Shown: positions 23,412 through 33,057, counted from the stretch's first letter. The stretch: DNA of 64,000 bases from Nevskia sp. (GCA_023229645.1 JALNYU010000003.1:232849-296848), one strand, 5' to 3'. Program-made: numbers and translations. The notes: generated by a model not told the origin, from the sequence alone.

Positions 23412-25808
23412 GTGCCTAGCGCTAACGAAGCTGTAACCCCGGTCCTGCCGCTACGCGATGTTGTGGTTTATCCGCACATGGCGATCCCGCTATTCGTTGG
23501 CCGCGAGAAATCGGTCAAAGCGCTAACCGCAGCGATGCAGGATGGCAAACGCATCTTGCTGATCGCGCAAAAACACGCCGATACCGACGAACCCGGTGTT
23601 GATGATCTCTACGATACCGGCACCCTCGCCAGCATTTTGCAGTTGCTGAAGCTGCCCGATGGCACGGTGAAAGTGCTCGTTGAAGGCGCCCAGCGCGCGA
23701 AAGTGCTGCGTCTAGAGATGCACGGTGAATATCTGACTGCCGCCTATACCCCGATCACGGCCGACGACAACGAACCTTCGGGTAGCGAAGCCGACGCGAT
23801 CATGCGTGCCGCCGTCGCAACCTTCGAGCAATACGTCAAGCTGAATAAGAAAGTGCCAGCGGAATTACTGCCGTCGCTGACCAGCATGGATTCCCCCGGC
23901 CGGCTCGCGGACGCCATCGCTGCGCATTTGTCGCTAAAGCTGGAAGACAAGCAGAAAGTGCTGGAGATCGATGATCCCAAGCCGCGCCTTGAATACGTGC
24001 TGGCACAGCTCGAAGGCGAGATCGACATTCTGCACATCGAGAAAAAAATCCGTGGCCGCGTTAAGCAGCAGATGGAGAAGAATCAGCGCGAGTATTACCT
24101 CAACGAGCAAATGAAGGCGATTCAAAAAGAGCTCGGAGACTTAGAGGACGCGCCGAACGAACAGGAAGAGCTGGCTCGCAAAATTGCGAAGTCCGGCATG
24201 CCGAAGGCCGCCAAGCAAAAAGCAACGGCCGAGTTGAACAAGCTAAAAATGATGCCGCCGATGTCGGCGGAAGCTACGGTCGTGCGCAACTATCTCGATT
24301 GGCTGACGCAGGTGCCGTGGAAGAAGACCACGAAGGCGAATATCGATCTACCAAAAGCGCAATCGCAGCTGGATTCAGACCACTACGGCCTGGAGAAAGT
24401 TAAGGAACGCATTCTCGAATATCTCGCTGTGCAAAGCCGTGTGAAGAAACTGAAAGGACCGATTTTGTGCTTGGTCGGCCCGCCTGGCGTCGGTAAAACT
24501 TCGCTAGGGCGTTCGATCGCTGAGGCAACCAATCGTAAGTTTGCCCGCATGAGTCTGGGTGGCGTACGTGATGAAGCGGAAATCCGCGGCCATCGGCGCA
24601 CGTATATCGGCTCGCTGCCGGGCAAGATCGTGCAGAACTTGTCGAAAGTTGGGGTCAAGAACCCGCTGTTCTTGCTCGATGAAATCGACAAAATGAGCAT
24701 GGATTTCCGTGGCGATCCGTCGTCGGCGTTGCTGGAGGTGCTGGATCCCGAGCAAAACAACACGTTCCAGGATCATTATCTGGAAGTGGACGTCGATTTG
24801 ACCGACGTTATGTTCATCTGCACGGCCAATACGCTGAACATTCCGGCGCCGTTGCTCGACCGTATGGAAGTCATCCGTATCCCGGGTTACACGGAAGATG
24901 AAAAACTCAATATTGCGAAGCGCTACTTAGTGCCGAAGCAGATCAAAGATAACGGTCTGAACGCAACTGAATTGGAGATCGCCGACGATGCGCTGCTGGC
25001 CGTCATTCGCACGTATACGCGCGAAGCGGGCGTGCGTAATCTCGAGCGCGAGATCAGCAAGATTGCGCGCAAAGTGGTGAAGCAAGTGCTGCTGAACCCA
25101 GCCGAGAAAAAAGTCGTCGTCACTGAAGAAAATCTCGATAAATACTTGGGCGTCCAGCGCTATCGCTTTGGCCGCGCGGAAGAAAACAATCAGGTCGGAC
25201 AGGTGACTGGCTTAGCTTGGACGGAAGTCGGCGGCGAGTTGCTATCGATTGAAGCAGCGTTGTCGCCCGGCAAGGGCAAGCTCACGCAAACAGGCAGTCT
25301 TGGCACGGTGATGCAAGAGTCAATTCAAGCAGCGCTCACGGTGGTTCGTTCGCGCGCAAAGGCTTTGGGCATTGATCCCGAGTTTTATCAAAAGCATGAT
25401 CTGCACGTACACGTGCCGGAAGGCGCGACGCCGAAAGACGGCCCGAGCGCTGGCGTCGCGATGTGCACCGCGCTGGTGTCGGCACTGACCGGCATTCCGG
25501 TGCGTGCAGAAGTTGCGATGACCGGTGAAATCACGCTGCGCGGCGAGGTATTGCCCATCGGCGGGCTGAAAGAAAAGTTATTGGCAGCGCAGCGCGGTGG
25601 CATCCGGACTGTCATTATTCCGCAAGAAAACGTTAAAGATTTAGCGGATATTCCGGATAATATTAAGGGCAAGCTCGATATCGAGCCGGTGCGCTGGGTT
25701 GAAGATGTATTACGCCTTGCGTTAGAGCGGGTTCCCGAGCCTAAGCCTGTTGTGGAAGCGGCGAGCGCCGCCGCAGCAACGACAAATGAAGGCGTTCGCG
25801 CACATTAA
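23412..25808 (+). CDS. lon: Lon ATP-dependent protease
   Basis: A 798-residue LonA. The N-terminal substrate domain starts with VLPLRDVVVYPHMAIPLFVG; the AAA+ module has Walker A GPPGVGKTSLGRSIAEA and FLLDEIDKMS; the C-terminal protease has the Ser-Lys dyad, Ser679 in PKDGPSAGVAM and a Lys near 720 in GGLKEKLLAA. It degrades misfolded and regulatory proteins in the cytoplasm. The start is GTG (23412) shortly after an AGAGG-like sequence. A probable sigma-32 promoter lies upstream. The tail is short and Ala-rich. Confidence 0.98.
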   Translation: MPSANEAVTPVLPLRDVVVYPHMAIPLFVGREKSVKALTAAMQDGKRILLIAQKHADTDEPGVDDLYDTGTLASILQLLKLPDGTVKVLVEGAQRAKVLRLEMHGEYLTAAYTPITADDNEPSGSEADAIMRAAVATFEQYVKLNKKVPAELLPSLTSMDSPGRLADAIAAHLSLKLEDKQKVLEIDDPKPRLEYVLAQLEGEIDILHIEKKIRGRVKQQMEKNQREYYLNEQMKAIQKELGDLEDAPNEQEELARKIAKSGMPKAAKQKATAELNKLKMMPPMSAEATVVRNYLDWLTQVPWKKTTKANIDLPKAQSQLDSDHYGLEKVKERILEYLAVQSRVKKLKGPILCLVGPPGVGKTSLGRSIAEATNRKFARMSLGGVRDEAEIRGHRRTYIGSLPGKIVQNLSKVGVKNPLFLLDEIDKMSMDFRGDPSSALLEVLDPEQNNTFQDHYLEVDVDLTDVMFICTANTLNIPAPLLDRMEVIRIPGYTEDEKLNIAKRYLVPKQIKDNGLNATELEIADDALLAVIRTYTREAGVRNLEREISKIARKVVKQVLLNPAEKKVVVTEENLDKYLGVQRYRFGRAEENNQVGQVTGLAWTEVGGELLSIEAALSPGKGKLTQTGSLGTVMQESIQAALTVVRSRAKALGIDPEFYQKHDLHVHVPEGATPKDGPSAGVAMCTALVSALTGIPVRAEVAMTGEITLRGEVLPIGGLKEKLLAAQRGGIRTVIIPQENVKDLADIPDNIKGKLDIEPVRWVEDVLRLALERVPEPKPVVEAASAAAATTNEGVRAH

Positions 25809-25816
25809 CGAAATAT

Positions 25817-25841
25817 CGCCGGTTTGCACTGTGAGCCGGCG
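25817..25841 (+). terminator. Possible hairpin after lon
   Basis: CGCCGG (25817-25822) and CCGGCG (25836-25841), extendable by one T-A pair, form a stem with a 13-base loop just after lon. There is no T-run, so termination is uncertain. Confidence 0.3.
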
Positions 25842-25922
25842 ACTAAAGCCTGTAAAATTAAGCGTATTCGCTGCTTGAGCGGTATGCCTCGATCTATCAT
25901 CGTCATTCTGGTGACAGTTTCG

Positions 25923-25951
25923 TTGACGCTCTGAAATGCGCTTGGTATAAG
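25923..25951 (+). promoter_or_regulatory. Sigma-70 promoter of hupB
   Basis: TTGACG (25923-25928) and TATAAG (25946-25951) are separated by the optimal 17 bases. Transcription should start near 25958, giving a leader of about 130 bases before hupB. Confidence 0.7.
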
Positions 25952-26090
25952 TCTGCCCCTATTGCAAAACAGTGAATTTCGCACAGGACGTGCAAACTCA
26001 GCCTGGGCGGATGGATGGATACTGTCGAGCAAGATTTCCCGCTAACATTTTGGCTATTCGCCGTTTTACACAAGAGGAGACGTACTAACT

Positions 26091-26363
26091 ATGAACAAAT
26101 CCGAACTGATCGCAGCGGTCGCTGATAAATCCGACCTCTCGAAGGCGGATGCTGGTAAGGCTGTCGATGCATTTGTCGAAGTCGTTACCAAAGCGCTAAA
26201 AAAGAATGATAAAGTCTCGCTGGTTGGGTTCGGTACGTTCTCGATTCGCAAGCGCGCCGCTCGCCAGGGCCGCAATCCGAAGACCGGTGCCGTGTTAAAA
26301 ATCGCCGCAAGTAAAAATCCGACATTTAAAGCTGGTAAGGCGCTTAAAGATTCGGTAAAATAG
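26091..26363 (+). CDS. hupB: DNA-binding protein HU
   Basis: A 90-residue HU-family histone-like protein: MNKSELIAAVADKSDLSKA, AVDAFVEVVTKALKK, VGFGTFSIRKRAARQGRNPK (beta-arm with the conserved GRNPKTG) and a C-terminal FKAGKALKDSVK. It binds and bends DNA non-specifically. AGAGGAGA lies about 9 bases before the ATG. Its position after lon and before ppiD is the conserved gammaproteobacterial order, with two tRNA genes inserted downstream. Confidence 0.98.
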   Translation: MNKSELIAAVADKSDLSKADAGKAVDAFVEVVTKALKKNDKVSLVGFGTFSIRKRAARQGRNPKTGAVLKIAASKNPTFKAGKALKDSVK

Positions 26364-26400
26364 CGGACTTGGTTGGGGTGATAGCCCAGACGGGGAAATG

Positions 26401-26476
26401 GGGTGCTTAGCTCAGTCGGTAGAGCATCGCCTTTACACGGCGGGAGTCGGCGGTTCGAGCCCGTCAGCACCCACCA
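26401..26476 (+). tRNA. tRNA-Val (anticodon TAC)
   Basis: A 76-base tRNA. Acceptor arms GGGTGCT and AGCACCC pair and are followed by ACCA. The anticodon arm TCGCC-TTTACAC-GGCGG gives TAC. D-loop (TTAGCTCAGTCGGTAGAGCA) and T-arm are standard. It is followed by tRNA-Asp after 30 bases, probably in one transcript. Confidence 0.97.
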
Positions 26477-26506
26477 TTTGATTTAAACAGTTGTTGTTGT
26501 CTCTGC

Positions 26507-26583
26507 GGAGCGGTAGCTCAGTCGGTTAGAGTATCGGCCTGTCACGCCGAGGGTCGCGGGTTCGAGTCCCGTCCGCTCCGCCA
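26507..26583 (+). tRNA. tRNA-Asp (anticodon GTC)
   Basis: A 77-base tRNA. Acceptor arms GGAGCGG and CCGCTCC pair, with GCCA at the end. The anticodon loop CTGTCAC within a TCGGC/GCCGA stem gives GTC. The T-arm GGTTCGAGTCC is standard. Confidence 0.97.
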
Positions 26584-26591
26584 AATCTACA

Positions 26592-26620
26592 AGGGCGCTC
26601 AATGAGCGCCTTTTTTTGTT
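26592..26620 (+). terminator. Terminator after the tRNA pair
   Basis: GGCGCTC (26594-26600) and GAGCGCC (26604-26610) form a 7-bp stem with a 3-base loop, followed directly by seven T residues. It ends the hupB-tRNA transcript, about 17 bases before the ppiD start. Confidence 0.85.
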
Positions 26621-26636
26621 TGCGAGTCCAGAAATC

Positions 26637-28571
26637 ATGATGCAGCAAATTCGTGATGGCCTTAAGGGCCCCGTGATTATTGGCTTACTATTGCTAATCG
26701 TCGGTATTCCGTTTGCGTTTAGCGGCATACAAGGTTATCTGCAGAGTGGAGCTGATCCCGTCGTTGCCAAAGTTGGCGACGCTAAGATTACGCAGGCGCA
26801 ATTGCGTAATGCTTACGATCAGCGATACCGACAACTGCAGCAGCTTTACGGCGAAAACTTTCGCGCAGACAGCATTAATCCTGTCAGCCTGCGCGAAAGC
26901 GTGCTTAAGGACTTAGTGCAAGAACTCTTAATGCGGCAATACGCCCGTAAAACAGGGTATCGGGCTGCCGATGCCGCGTTACGTGACTATTTGGTTGTTG
27001 TCCCAGCGTTCCAAGAAAACGGCAAGTTCTCGAAGCAGCGGTATCTCGAATTATTGGCCCGTTCCGGGCAAACACCGGAATCGTTTGAAGCACAGCAGCG
27101 CGACGCATTAGTCGTCGAACAATTACGCGAAGTTGTGCTCGGCAGTTCCTTTATTACCCCAGCTCAGGCCGCTGAAGCGACCAAGCTGGCTCAGCAGCAG
27201 CGCGGCTTCTCTTACATTGCGTTCGATCCCGCTAAATATATGGCGAGTATTGCCGTAACGGATGAGCAAGTTGCCAAGCGCTATGAAGAGAAAAAGGCCA
27301 CTTATCAGGCGCCAGAGCGCATTAAACTGTCCTACGTAGAACTCGCATTCGACAGTTTGGTGAAAGCTGAGCCGCCAGCGCAAGACGTGCTGAAAACGCT
27401 CTATGAATCTGAAAAATCGGCACGGTTTTCAAGCCCCGAAACGCGCCGAGCAAGCCATATATTGATCAATTTCGGTGCCGATAAGGCGGCCGCGAAAGCG
27501 AAGGCTGAAGATGTTTACAAACAACTAAAGGCCGGGGCTGATTTTTCCGCTGTAGCGAAAGCAAACTCTGACGATCCGGGCTCCAAGCAAAAAGGTGGCG
27601 ATCTCGGCGTGGTTAAGCGCGGCGATAGTATTTTTCCGGCGAAGTTCGAAGCAGCGTTATTTGGGCTTGAGAAAGGCGGCGAATTTACTGAGCCGGTCGA
27701 GACCGAATTTGGTTGGCACATCATTCGTCTTGATCAGCTGAATGCCGCCCGGACAATGCAATTTGAAGAGCCAGAAGTGCAGAAAGCGCTGGTCGATTTA
27801 TATCAACAGACCGAAGCGCAAAAGCATTTCCAGGAGCTGAGCAGCCGTCTCGAAGAACTGGCGTTTGATAACGACAAGACGCTGGAGCCGGTCGCGAAAG
27901 AACTCGATTTAAAAGTGCAGACGACTGATTGGTTTATGCGCAGCGGTGGCGAAGGGATTACTGCAAACGCAGCGGTTTTGGCGGCAGCTTTCTCGCCTGA
28001 AGTGCGGGAGAACGACGAAAACAGTAAGCCGATTGTGATCGATGCCCAGCACGTTGTCGTGATCCGCAAGGCGGAATACGAAGCGCCGCGGCAACGGACT
28101 CAGCAAGAAGTTGAGACTGCGATTCGCGAAGCGCTAAAGAAAGAGCAGGCGCTCGCTGGTGCGCAAGCCGCAGCCGACGCCGCAGTCGCTGCCTTGCAAG
28201 GCGGGCAGACGCTGGATGCCGTTGCGAAATCGGCCGGCGTCACGGTGCAAAGCCCGGCGCCGACGGGACGTTCGAATAACGCGCTGAGCCGCGCCTTACT
28301 TTCTGCCGTGTTCAAGCTGCCGCGTCCAGCAGCGGACAAACTCACGTTCGGCGAAGCCACGCTTGAGCAGGGTGAGATCGCTGTTGTCGCATTGAGTGTT
28401 GTCAGCGACGGTGCCGTTGCTGGTTCCGCAAACAACGATCCGCAAGGTGATATAGGCCGGATTCGCGATGTACGCGCCGGTAGTGAATTTGCAGCTTATC
28501 GTGCTGGTCTTGAGAAGCGGATTTCGGTTGATGTTAAAGCGCTACCCCAGGAAGAAGCTCCGCTTCCGTAG
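26637..28571 (+). CDS. ppiD: Periplasmic folding chaperone PpiD
   Basis: A SurA/PpiD-type protein of 644 residues. A single N-terminal membrane helix (IIGLLLLIVGIPFAFSGI) anchors it to the inner membrane facing the periplasm. It has a SurA_N-like domain with QELLMRQYARKTGYR, a parvulin domain (about residues 260-360: ASHILINFGADK, ADFSAVAKANSDDPGS, GGDLGVVKRG, FGWHIIRLD) and a long C-terminal helical part. It helps newly exported proteins leave the Sec translocon. ATG at 26637 (MMQQIRDGLKG) is the natural start. Confidence 0.95.
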   Translation: MMQQIRDGLKGPVIIGLLLLIVGIPFAFSGIQGYLQSGADPVVAKVGDAKITQAQLRNAYDQRYRQLQQLYGENFRADSINPVSLRESVLKDLVQELLMRQYARKTGYRAADAALRDYLVVVPAFQENGKFSKQRYLELLARSGQTPESFEAQQRDALVVEQLREVVLGSSFITPAQAAEATKLAQQQRGFSYIAFDPAKYMASIAVTDEQVAKRYEEKKATYQAPERIKLSYVELAFDSLVKAEPPAQDVLKTLYESEKSARFSSPETRRASHILINFGADKAAAKAKAEDVYKQLKAGADFSAVAKANSDDPGSKQKGGDLGVVKRGDSIFPAKFEAALFGLEKGGEFTEPVETEFGWHIIRLDQLNAARTMQFEEPEVQKALVDLYQQTEAQKHFQELSSRLEELAFDNDKTLEPVAKELDLKVQTTDWFMRSGGEGITANAAVLAAAFSPEVRENDENSKPIVIDAQHVVVIRKAEYEAPRQRTQQEVETAIREALKKEQALAGAQAAADAAVAALQGGQTLDAVAKSAGVTVQSPAPTGRSNNALSRALLSAVFKLPRPAADKLTFGEATLEQGEIAVVALSVVSDGAVAGSANNDPQGDIGRIRDVRAGSEFAAYRAGLEKRISVDVKALPQEEAPLP

Positions 28572-28585
28572 AAAGGTTAAGCCCG

Positions 28586-29836
28586 ATGAAATTGCACTGG
28601 CAGATTGCGGTTGCGTTAGTCCTAGCCGTGACTGTCGGCGGATTTTCTGCTCCGGATAGCGACATCGTCGCTGTTTGTGGTTTTGTTGGCGGCTTATTCC
28701 TCAATGGGTTAAAGATGGTGGTGATCCCGCTGATCGCCGCTTCGATTATTCATGCGTTGATGACGCTTGGCGGCGATCCCAACGCGTTGACGCGCATGGG
28801 CGCAAAGTCCATGGTCTATTACTTATCGACGAGCCTGTTGGCGGTATTGACCGGCTTGTTGATGATTAATTTGCTGCACCCCGGCATTATCGACGGCGTG
28901 CCCGCCGCGAAGTTACTCGGGCTAACTGAAAAATCCAGCGTCGCTGGGGGCATCAGTACCGGCAAACTGAGCGATGCTGCCGCTGTTTTTCAGCGGATGA
29001 TCCCGGCCAACCCAATCGAAGCCGCAGCGACGACGAATATGCTCGGCGTTGTGTTCTTTAGCTTGCTCTACGGTTTTTTTGCGGCCCGACTGAGCGGCGA
29101 TTTCGCCGACACACAGCGCGCATTTTGGGGCGGCGTGCGAGAAACGATGATGGGCATCACCGGCTTGGTGATGAAGACGGCACCGATCGGCGTTTTTGCG
29201 CTGGTCGCAAAAGCCTATTCAAACACAGGCTTGGAAGCCGCAAAGCCGCTGCTTTGGTTCTTTGTGGCGGTGCTTGGCGGCCTAGTCATCCACACGTTCG
29301 TTACGATGTCGCTGGTCATCTGGCTCGCGGCGCGCGCTTCGCCATTACGAATGTTGCAGGCCATGAGCCCGGCGTTGCTAACCGCATTTTCAACCAGCAC
29401 ATCCGCCGGCACATTGCCGATTACAATGGACTGCGTGCGCCGCCGCGCAGGCGTTTCCGAGCGGGTCACCAGTTTCACACTGCCGTTGGGTGCAGCGATC
29501 AATTTAGACGGCAGCGCACTTTATGAGTGCGCTGTAGCGATGTTTTTCGCGCAAGCCTACGGCCTGCATCTTGATCTGACGACGCAATTCATCATCGTTT
29601 GGATGGCGCTGATCACCTCAATGGGCGTCACAGGCATTCCTTCGGCTAGCCTAGTCGCAATCACGATCATTCTCGGCGCCATTGGCTTGCCTGTTGAAGG
29701 AATCGGCGTGATTTTTGCTGTTGATCGCGTGCTGGATATGTGCCGTACGGCCGTCAATGTTTACGGGGACGCTTGTGGGTCGGTTGTTGTTGCACGACTC
29801 GAAGGCGAAACCGAAATCCTCAAGAACAGCGTGTAA
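28586..29836 (+). CDS. Dicarboxylate/amino acid:cation symporter (DAACS)
   Basis: A 416-residue sodium- or proton-coupled symporter of the GltP/DctA family. Hallmarks are FLNGLKMVVIPLIAASIIHA, the serine-rich hairpin FSTSTSAGTLPITMDC, the NLDGSALYE motif (here AAINLDGSALYECAVAMFF), SMGVTGIPSASLV and the DRVLDMCRTAVNVYGDA motif. It takes up glutamate, aspartate, serine/threonine or C4-dicarboxylates; which one cannot be told. It starts 14 bases after ppiD, so may be co-transcribed. Confidence 0.92.
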   Translation: MKLHWQIAVALVLAVTVGGFSAPDSDIVAVCGFVGGLFLNGLKMVVIPLIAASIIHALMTLGGDPNALTRMGAKSMVYYLSTSLLAVLTGLLMINLLHPGIIDGVPAAKLLGLTEKSSVAGGISTGKLSDAAAVFQRMIPANPIEAAATTNMLGVVFFSLLYGFFAARLSGDFADTQRAFWGGVRETMMGITGLVMKTAPIGVFALVAKAYSNTGLEAAKPLLWFFVAVLGGLVIHTFVTMSLVIWLAARASPLRMLQAMSPALLTAFSTSTSAGTLPITMDCVRRRAGVSERVTSFTLPLGAAINLDGSALYECAVAMFFAQAYGLHLDLTTQFIIVWMALITSMGVTGIPSASLVAITIILGAIGLPVEGIGVIFAVDRVLDMCRTAVNVYGDACGSVVVARLEGETEILKNSV

Positions 29837-30099
29837 ACCCGGCGTCGCCGGTCCGCCGTCCGTTCTGCGATGGCGAGCATTCCCTCGGTTATTAAAGCCG
29901 TATCTGACACGTGATGCGACTAACGCGCATCAATGGCAATTAGCTTGCGCTGATGTAAGCTACTGTCGACTATTGTGCAATAGTCAGATTACATCACCAC
30001 AGTTGCGCTTTGATGACACCGGATGTTCGTAACCCGTGGCTGTATATCAGTGTTTATCTAACACCTGCTTCATATTTCACTGAAATCTAGGGAACCATA
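29837..30099. promoter_or_regulatory. Intergenic region with two palindromes before the subtilase
   Basis: Contains a 7-bp hairpin, TGATGCG (29912-29918) and CGCATCA (29926-29932), and a larger palindrome: GACTATTG (29968-29975) and CAATAGTC (29978-29985) with a 2-base centre, flanked by TGATGTAA (29951-29958) and TTACATCA (29989-29996). The first may end the symporter transcript. The second has no T-run and is a candidate operator for the secreted protease gene. Confidence 0.45.
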
Positions 30100-31989
30100 A
30101 TGAATCTTAAGAAAGCAAAAACACGTAGCGGGAGGCTGCTTGGCGGGATTGCCACGGCAGTGGTCACTGCCAGTTTCTCGATGTTCGCGTTGCAAGCCGC
30201 CGCTCATGGCGACAACGGCATGCCGCAGCAGATCATCGTTAAGTACAAGACCAGCGGCATTTCCTCGCCGAAACAGCTTGCCGCGGTAAATAAGGCCTTG
30301 GCCGCAATCGGTCCGCGCCATGGTATGCAACTGAGCCGTATGCGCACGATGGCGACGGGCGCCGAAGTCATTCACGTTAATCGCAACCTCGACGATAGCG
30401 AACTCGCGAGCCTGCTGGCCGAGTTTAAGGCCGATCCGAGCGTCGAATACGCCGAAGAAGACCGCATCATGCATACGCTGCTGACGCCGAACGACACCCA
30501 GTTCAGCCAGCAGTGGGATATGTTTGAAGCCACTGCCGGCATTAACGCGCCGACCGCTTGGGACACCAACCGCGGCAGCGGCGCGGTCATCGCCAGCATC
30601 GATACCGGCTATCGTCCGCACGCCGATCTCGTTGCGAACATTCTGCCGGGCTACGACTTCATCAGCAGCACGACGAACAACGACGGCAACGGCCGCGACA
30701 GCAATGCCCAGGATCCGGGCGACTACAACACTGCAGGCCAGTGCGGCACCGGCTCTGCGGCATCGAACAGCAGCTGGCACGGCACGCACGTTGCCGGTAC
30801 CGCGGCTGGCGTAGGCAATAACGCCCTCGGCATCGCTGGCGTTGCGTATCAGGCCAAGATTGTGCCGGTGCGCGTACTCGGTCGATGCGGCGGTACGACG
30901 TCGGACATCGCTGACGCGATCATTTGGGCTTCTGGTGGTACCGTTTCCGGCGTTCCTGCGAATGCGAACCCAGCCAAGGTATTGAGCCTCAGCCTCGGTG
31001 GTAGCGGCGCTTGCGATTCGACTACCCAGGCTGCAATTAACAGCGCCCGTTCGCGTAACGCGACGGTGGTTGTGGCGGCCGGCAACTCCAACGCCAACGC
31101 TGCCAACTTCAATCCGGCAAGCTGCACCGGCATCATTACGGTGGCCGCGGTTGGCCGCACAGGTGGCAAAGCGTATTACTCGAACTTCGGCACGGTGGTG
31201 GAAGTTGCGGCTCCAGGCGGCGATCAGACCACCGGCACTGCAAACGGCATTTTGTCGACGCTGAATAGCGGTACGACGACGCCGGGTTCCGATACCTACG
31301 CCTACTATCAAGGCACCAGCCAAGCAACGCCGCACGTTGCGGGTATCGCGGCACTGCTGTACTCGATCAAGCCGACGGCGACGGTTGATGAAGTCATCAA
31401 TACGATTACGTCGACGACGCGCGCATTCCCAGCAACCTGCAGCCAGTGCGGCACGGGTATCGTCAATGCCGCAGCGGCAGTTGCCGCAATCAACGGCGGC
31501 GGCGGCGGTGGAACGCCGAGCCAGCTGCTTGGCAACACCGGCTTTGAGAACGGCACCAGCTCGGCGCCGTGGACGGCCAGCACCGGCGTCATCAGCAACA
31601 GCACGTCGCAGCCGACGCACGGCGGAACCTGGGATGCCTGGATGAACGGCTACGGCTCGGCACACACCGACACGCTGTCGCAGTCGGTCGCGATCCCGAG
31701 CGGCCGTACCTCGGCCACGTTGTCGTTCTTCCTGCACATCGACAGCGCCGAAACCACGACCACGTCGGCCTACGACACGCTGCGCGTGCAAGTGTTGAAC
31801 AGCTCGGGTACGGTACTGGCAACGCTGGCGACCTACTCGAACCTCAACAAAGCCACCGGCTACACGCAGCGCAGCTTCAATCTGGCGGCGTATATCGGCC
31901 AGACGGTGACGCTACGCTTCACCGGCACCGAGGATGGTTCCTTGCAGACTTCGTTCGTCGTTGACGATGTAACGCTGACGGTACAGTAA
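30100..31989 (+). CDS. Secreted S8 subtilisin-like serine protease
   Basis: A 629-residue exported subtilase. It has a signal peptide (ATAVVTASFSMFALQAAAHG), an inhibitor-like propeptide (IIVKYKTSG to EYAEEDRIM) and a catalytic domain with Asp168 (ASIDTGYRPHADL), His230 (WHGTHVAGTAAG) and Ser407 (YQGTSQATPHVAGIAALLY). Cys pairs such as CSQC suggest disulphides. After a GGGGGTPS linker a C-terminal jelly-roll-type domain (FENGTSSAPWTAS, FVVDDVTLTVQ) follows, a form often found on proteobacterial exoproteases. Most likely secreted by type II secretion to degrade protein outside the cell. Confidence 0.95.
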   Translation: MNLKKAKTRSGRLLGGIATAVVTASFSMFALQAAAHGDNGMPQQIIVKYKTSGISSPKQLAAVNKALAAIGPRHGMQLSRMRTMATGAEVIHVNRNLDDSELASLLAEFKADPSVEYAEEDRIMHTLLTPNDTQFSQQWDMFEATAGINAPTAWDTNRGSGAVIASIDTGYRPHADLVANILPGYDFISSTTNNDGNGRDSNAQDPGDYNTAGQCGTGSAASNSSWHGTHVAGTAAGVGNNALGIAGVAYQAKIVPVRVLGRCGGTTSDIADAIIWASGGTVSGVPANANPAKVLSLSLGGSGACDSTTQAAINSARSRNATVVVAAGNSNANAANFNPASCTGIITVAAVGRTGGKAYYSNFGTVVEVAAPGGDQTTGTANGILSTLNSGTTTPGSDTYAYYQGTSQATPHVAGIAALLYSIKPTATVDEVINTITSTTRAFPATCSQCGTGIVNAAAAVAAINGGGGGGTPSQLLGNTGFENGTSSAPWTASTGVISNSTSQPTHGGTWDAWMNGYGSAHTDTLSQSVAIPSGRTSATLSFFLHIDSAETTTTSAYDTLRVQVLNSSGTVLATLATYSNLNKATGYTQRSFNLAAYIGQTVTLRFTGTEDGSLQTSFVVDDVTLTVQ

Positions 31990-32096
31990 TCTGCTCGTCC
32001 CCTGAACTCGGCAACGGGTTCAGGGTGCGGGCGAGATTGTCGGGCCGAGTAGAGCGTGATTTCCAGCTCAACGTGCCGATAATCAGCTGAAAATAC

Positions 32097-32130
32097 AAAC
32101 CCCGCGGCGAGCGATCACCGCGGGGTTTTG
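32097..32130. terminator. Bidirectional terminator between subtilase and fabI
   Basis: AAACCCCGCGG (32097-32107) and CCGCGGGGTTT (32118-32128) form an 11-bp stem with T-runs on both strands. It serves the two convergent genes. Confidence 0.85.
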
Positions 32131-32174
32131 TTTGCGCGCGCTAAATTAAGCGGTGACGCGCTGTGCTCAATGCA

Positions 32175-32963
32175 TCACGCTTCGTCGATGCTGAAGCCCA
32201 TGATGTTGAAGCCGGCGTCGACGTAAACAATCTGCCCGGTAATGCCGGATGCCAAGTCAGAACTCAAAAATGCCGCCGCGTTGCCAACTTCATCAATGCT
32301 GATATTGCGCCGTAATGCCGAACCTTTTTCAGCGTGGCTGAGCATGCCACGGAAGCCCTTGATGCCGGCCGCTGCGAGCGTTTTGATTGGCCCCGCTGAA
32401 ATGCCGTTGACGCGAATATTCTCGCGACCGAGTTCTGCCGCCATATAGCGAACATTGGCCTCCAAGCTCGCTTTCGCCGGACCCATAACGTTGTACATCG
32501 GCACCGCGCGCTCGGCGCCGAGATAGCTCAACGTGACCAAGCTGCCAGCCCGGCCTTGCATCAACGGCCGCGCGGCTTTACCGAGCGCGGCGAAGGAATA
32601 GGCGCTGATATCGTGGGCCAACGCATAACCCTCGCGCGTAACCGATTCCAAATAACCGCCCGCCAGCAGCTCACGCGGCGCAAAGCCGATCGAATGGATG
32701 ACGATGTCGATACCGCCCCAGTTCTGTTTGATCGCATCGAATACCGATGCGATTTCGGCGTCGCGGGTCACGTCCAGCGGTAATACCAAATTTGAATTCA
32801 GGCTGTGCGCAAATTCTTCGACGCGCGGCTTGAGTTTGTCGCCCTGATAGGTGAATGCCAATTCGGCGCCTTCGCGATGCATGGCTTCGGCGATGCCGGT
32901 GGCAATCGAACGCTCGCTGGCGACACCGGTAATTAACGCTTTTTTGTTCGTGAGAAAGCCCAT
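32175..32963 (-). CDS. fabI: Enoyl-ACP reductase FabI
   Basis: The 262-residue NADH-dependent enoyl-acyl carrier protein reductase that completes each cycle of fatty acid elongation. It has MGFLTNKKALITGVASERSI (the FabI-type nucleotide-binding start with SxxxxIA), SIGFAPRELLAGGYLE, and the catalytic Tyr/Lys pair in SYLGAERAVPMYNVMGPAK. ISAGPIKTLAAAGIKGF is the substrate-loop segment. It stands alone, converging with the subtilase gene across a terminator. Confidence 0.97.
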   Translation of the reverse strand: MGFLTNKKALITGVASERSIATGIAEAMHREGAELAFTYQGDKLKPRVEEFAHSLNSNLVLPLDVTRDAEIASVFDAIKQNWGGIDIVIHSIGFAPRELLAGGYLESVTREGYALAHDISAYSFAALGKAARPLMQGRAGSLVTLSYLGAERAVPMYNVMGPAKASLEANVRYMAAELGRENIRVNGISAGPIKTLAAAGIKGFRGMLSHAEKGSALRRNISIDEVGNAAAFLSSDLASGITGQIVYVDAGFNIMGFSIDEA

Positions 32964-33057
32964 ATCGGTCCGCTCCTGAGTGTAGGGTGGAATAGTGTGA
33001 CGAATCGGCGCAAGAAATGCTCTACGCAGTTGAATCTGCGCGCGAATTCAACAGAAA

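Noticed and set aside
30070..31791. A 573-codon open frame on the minus strand opposite the subtilase gene
   Set aside because: It is Arg/Ala/Gly-rich, low-complexity and fully antisense to a gene with all catalytic residues. Long shadow frames are common in GC-rich sequence.
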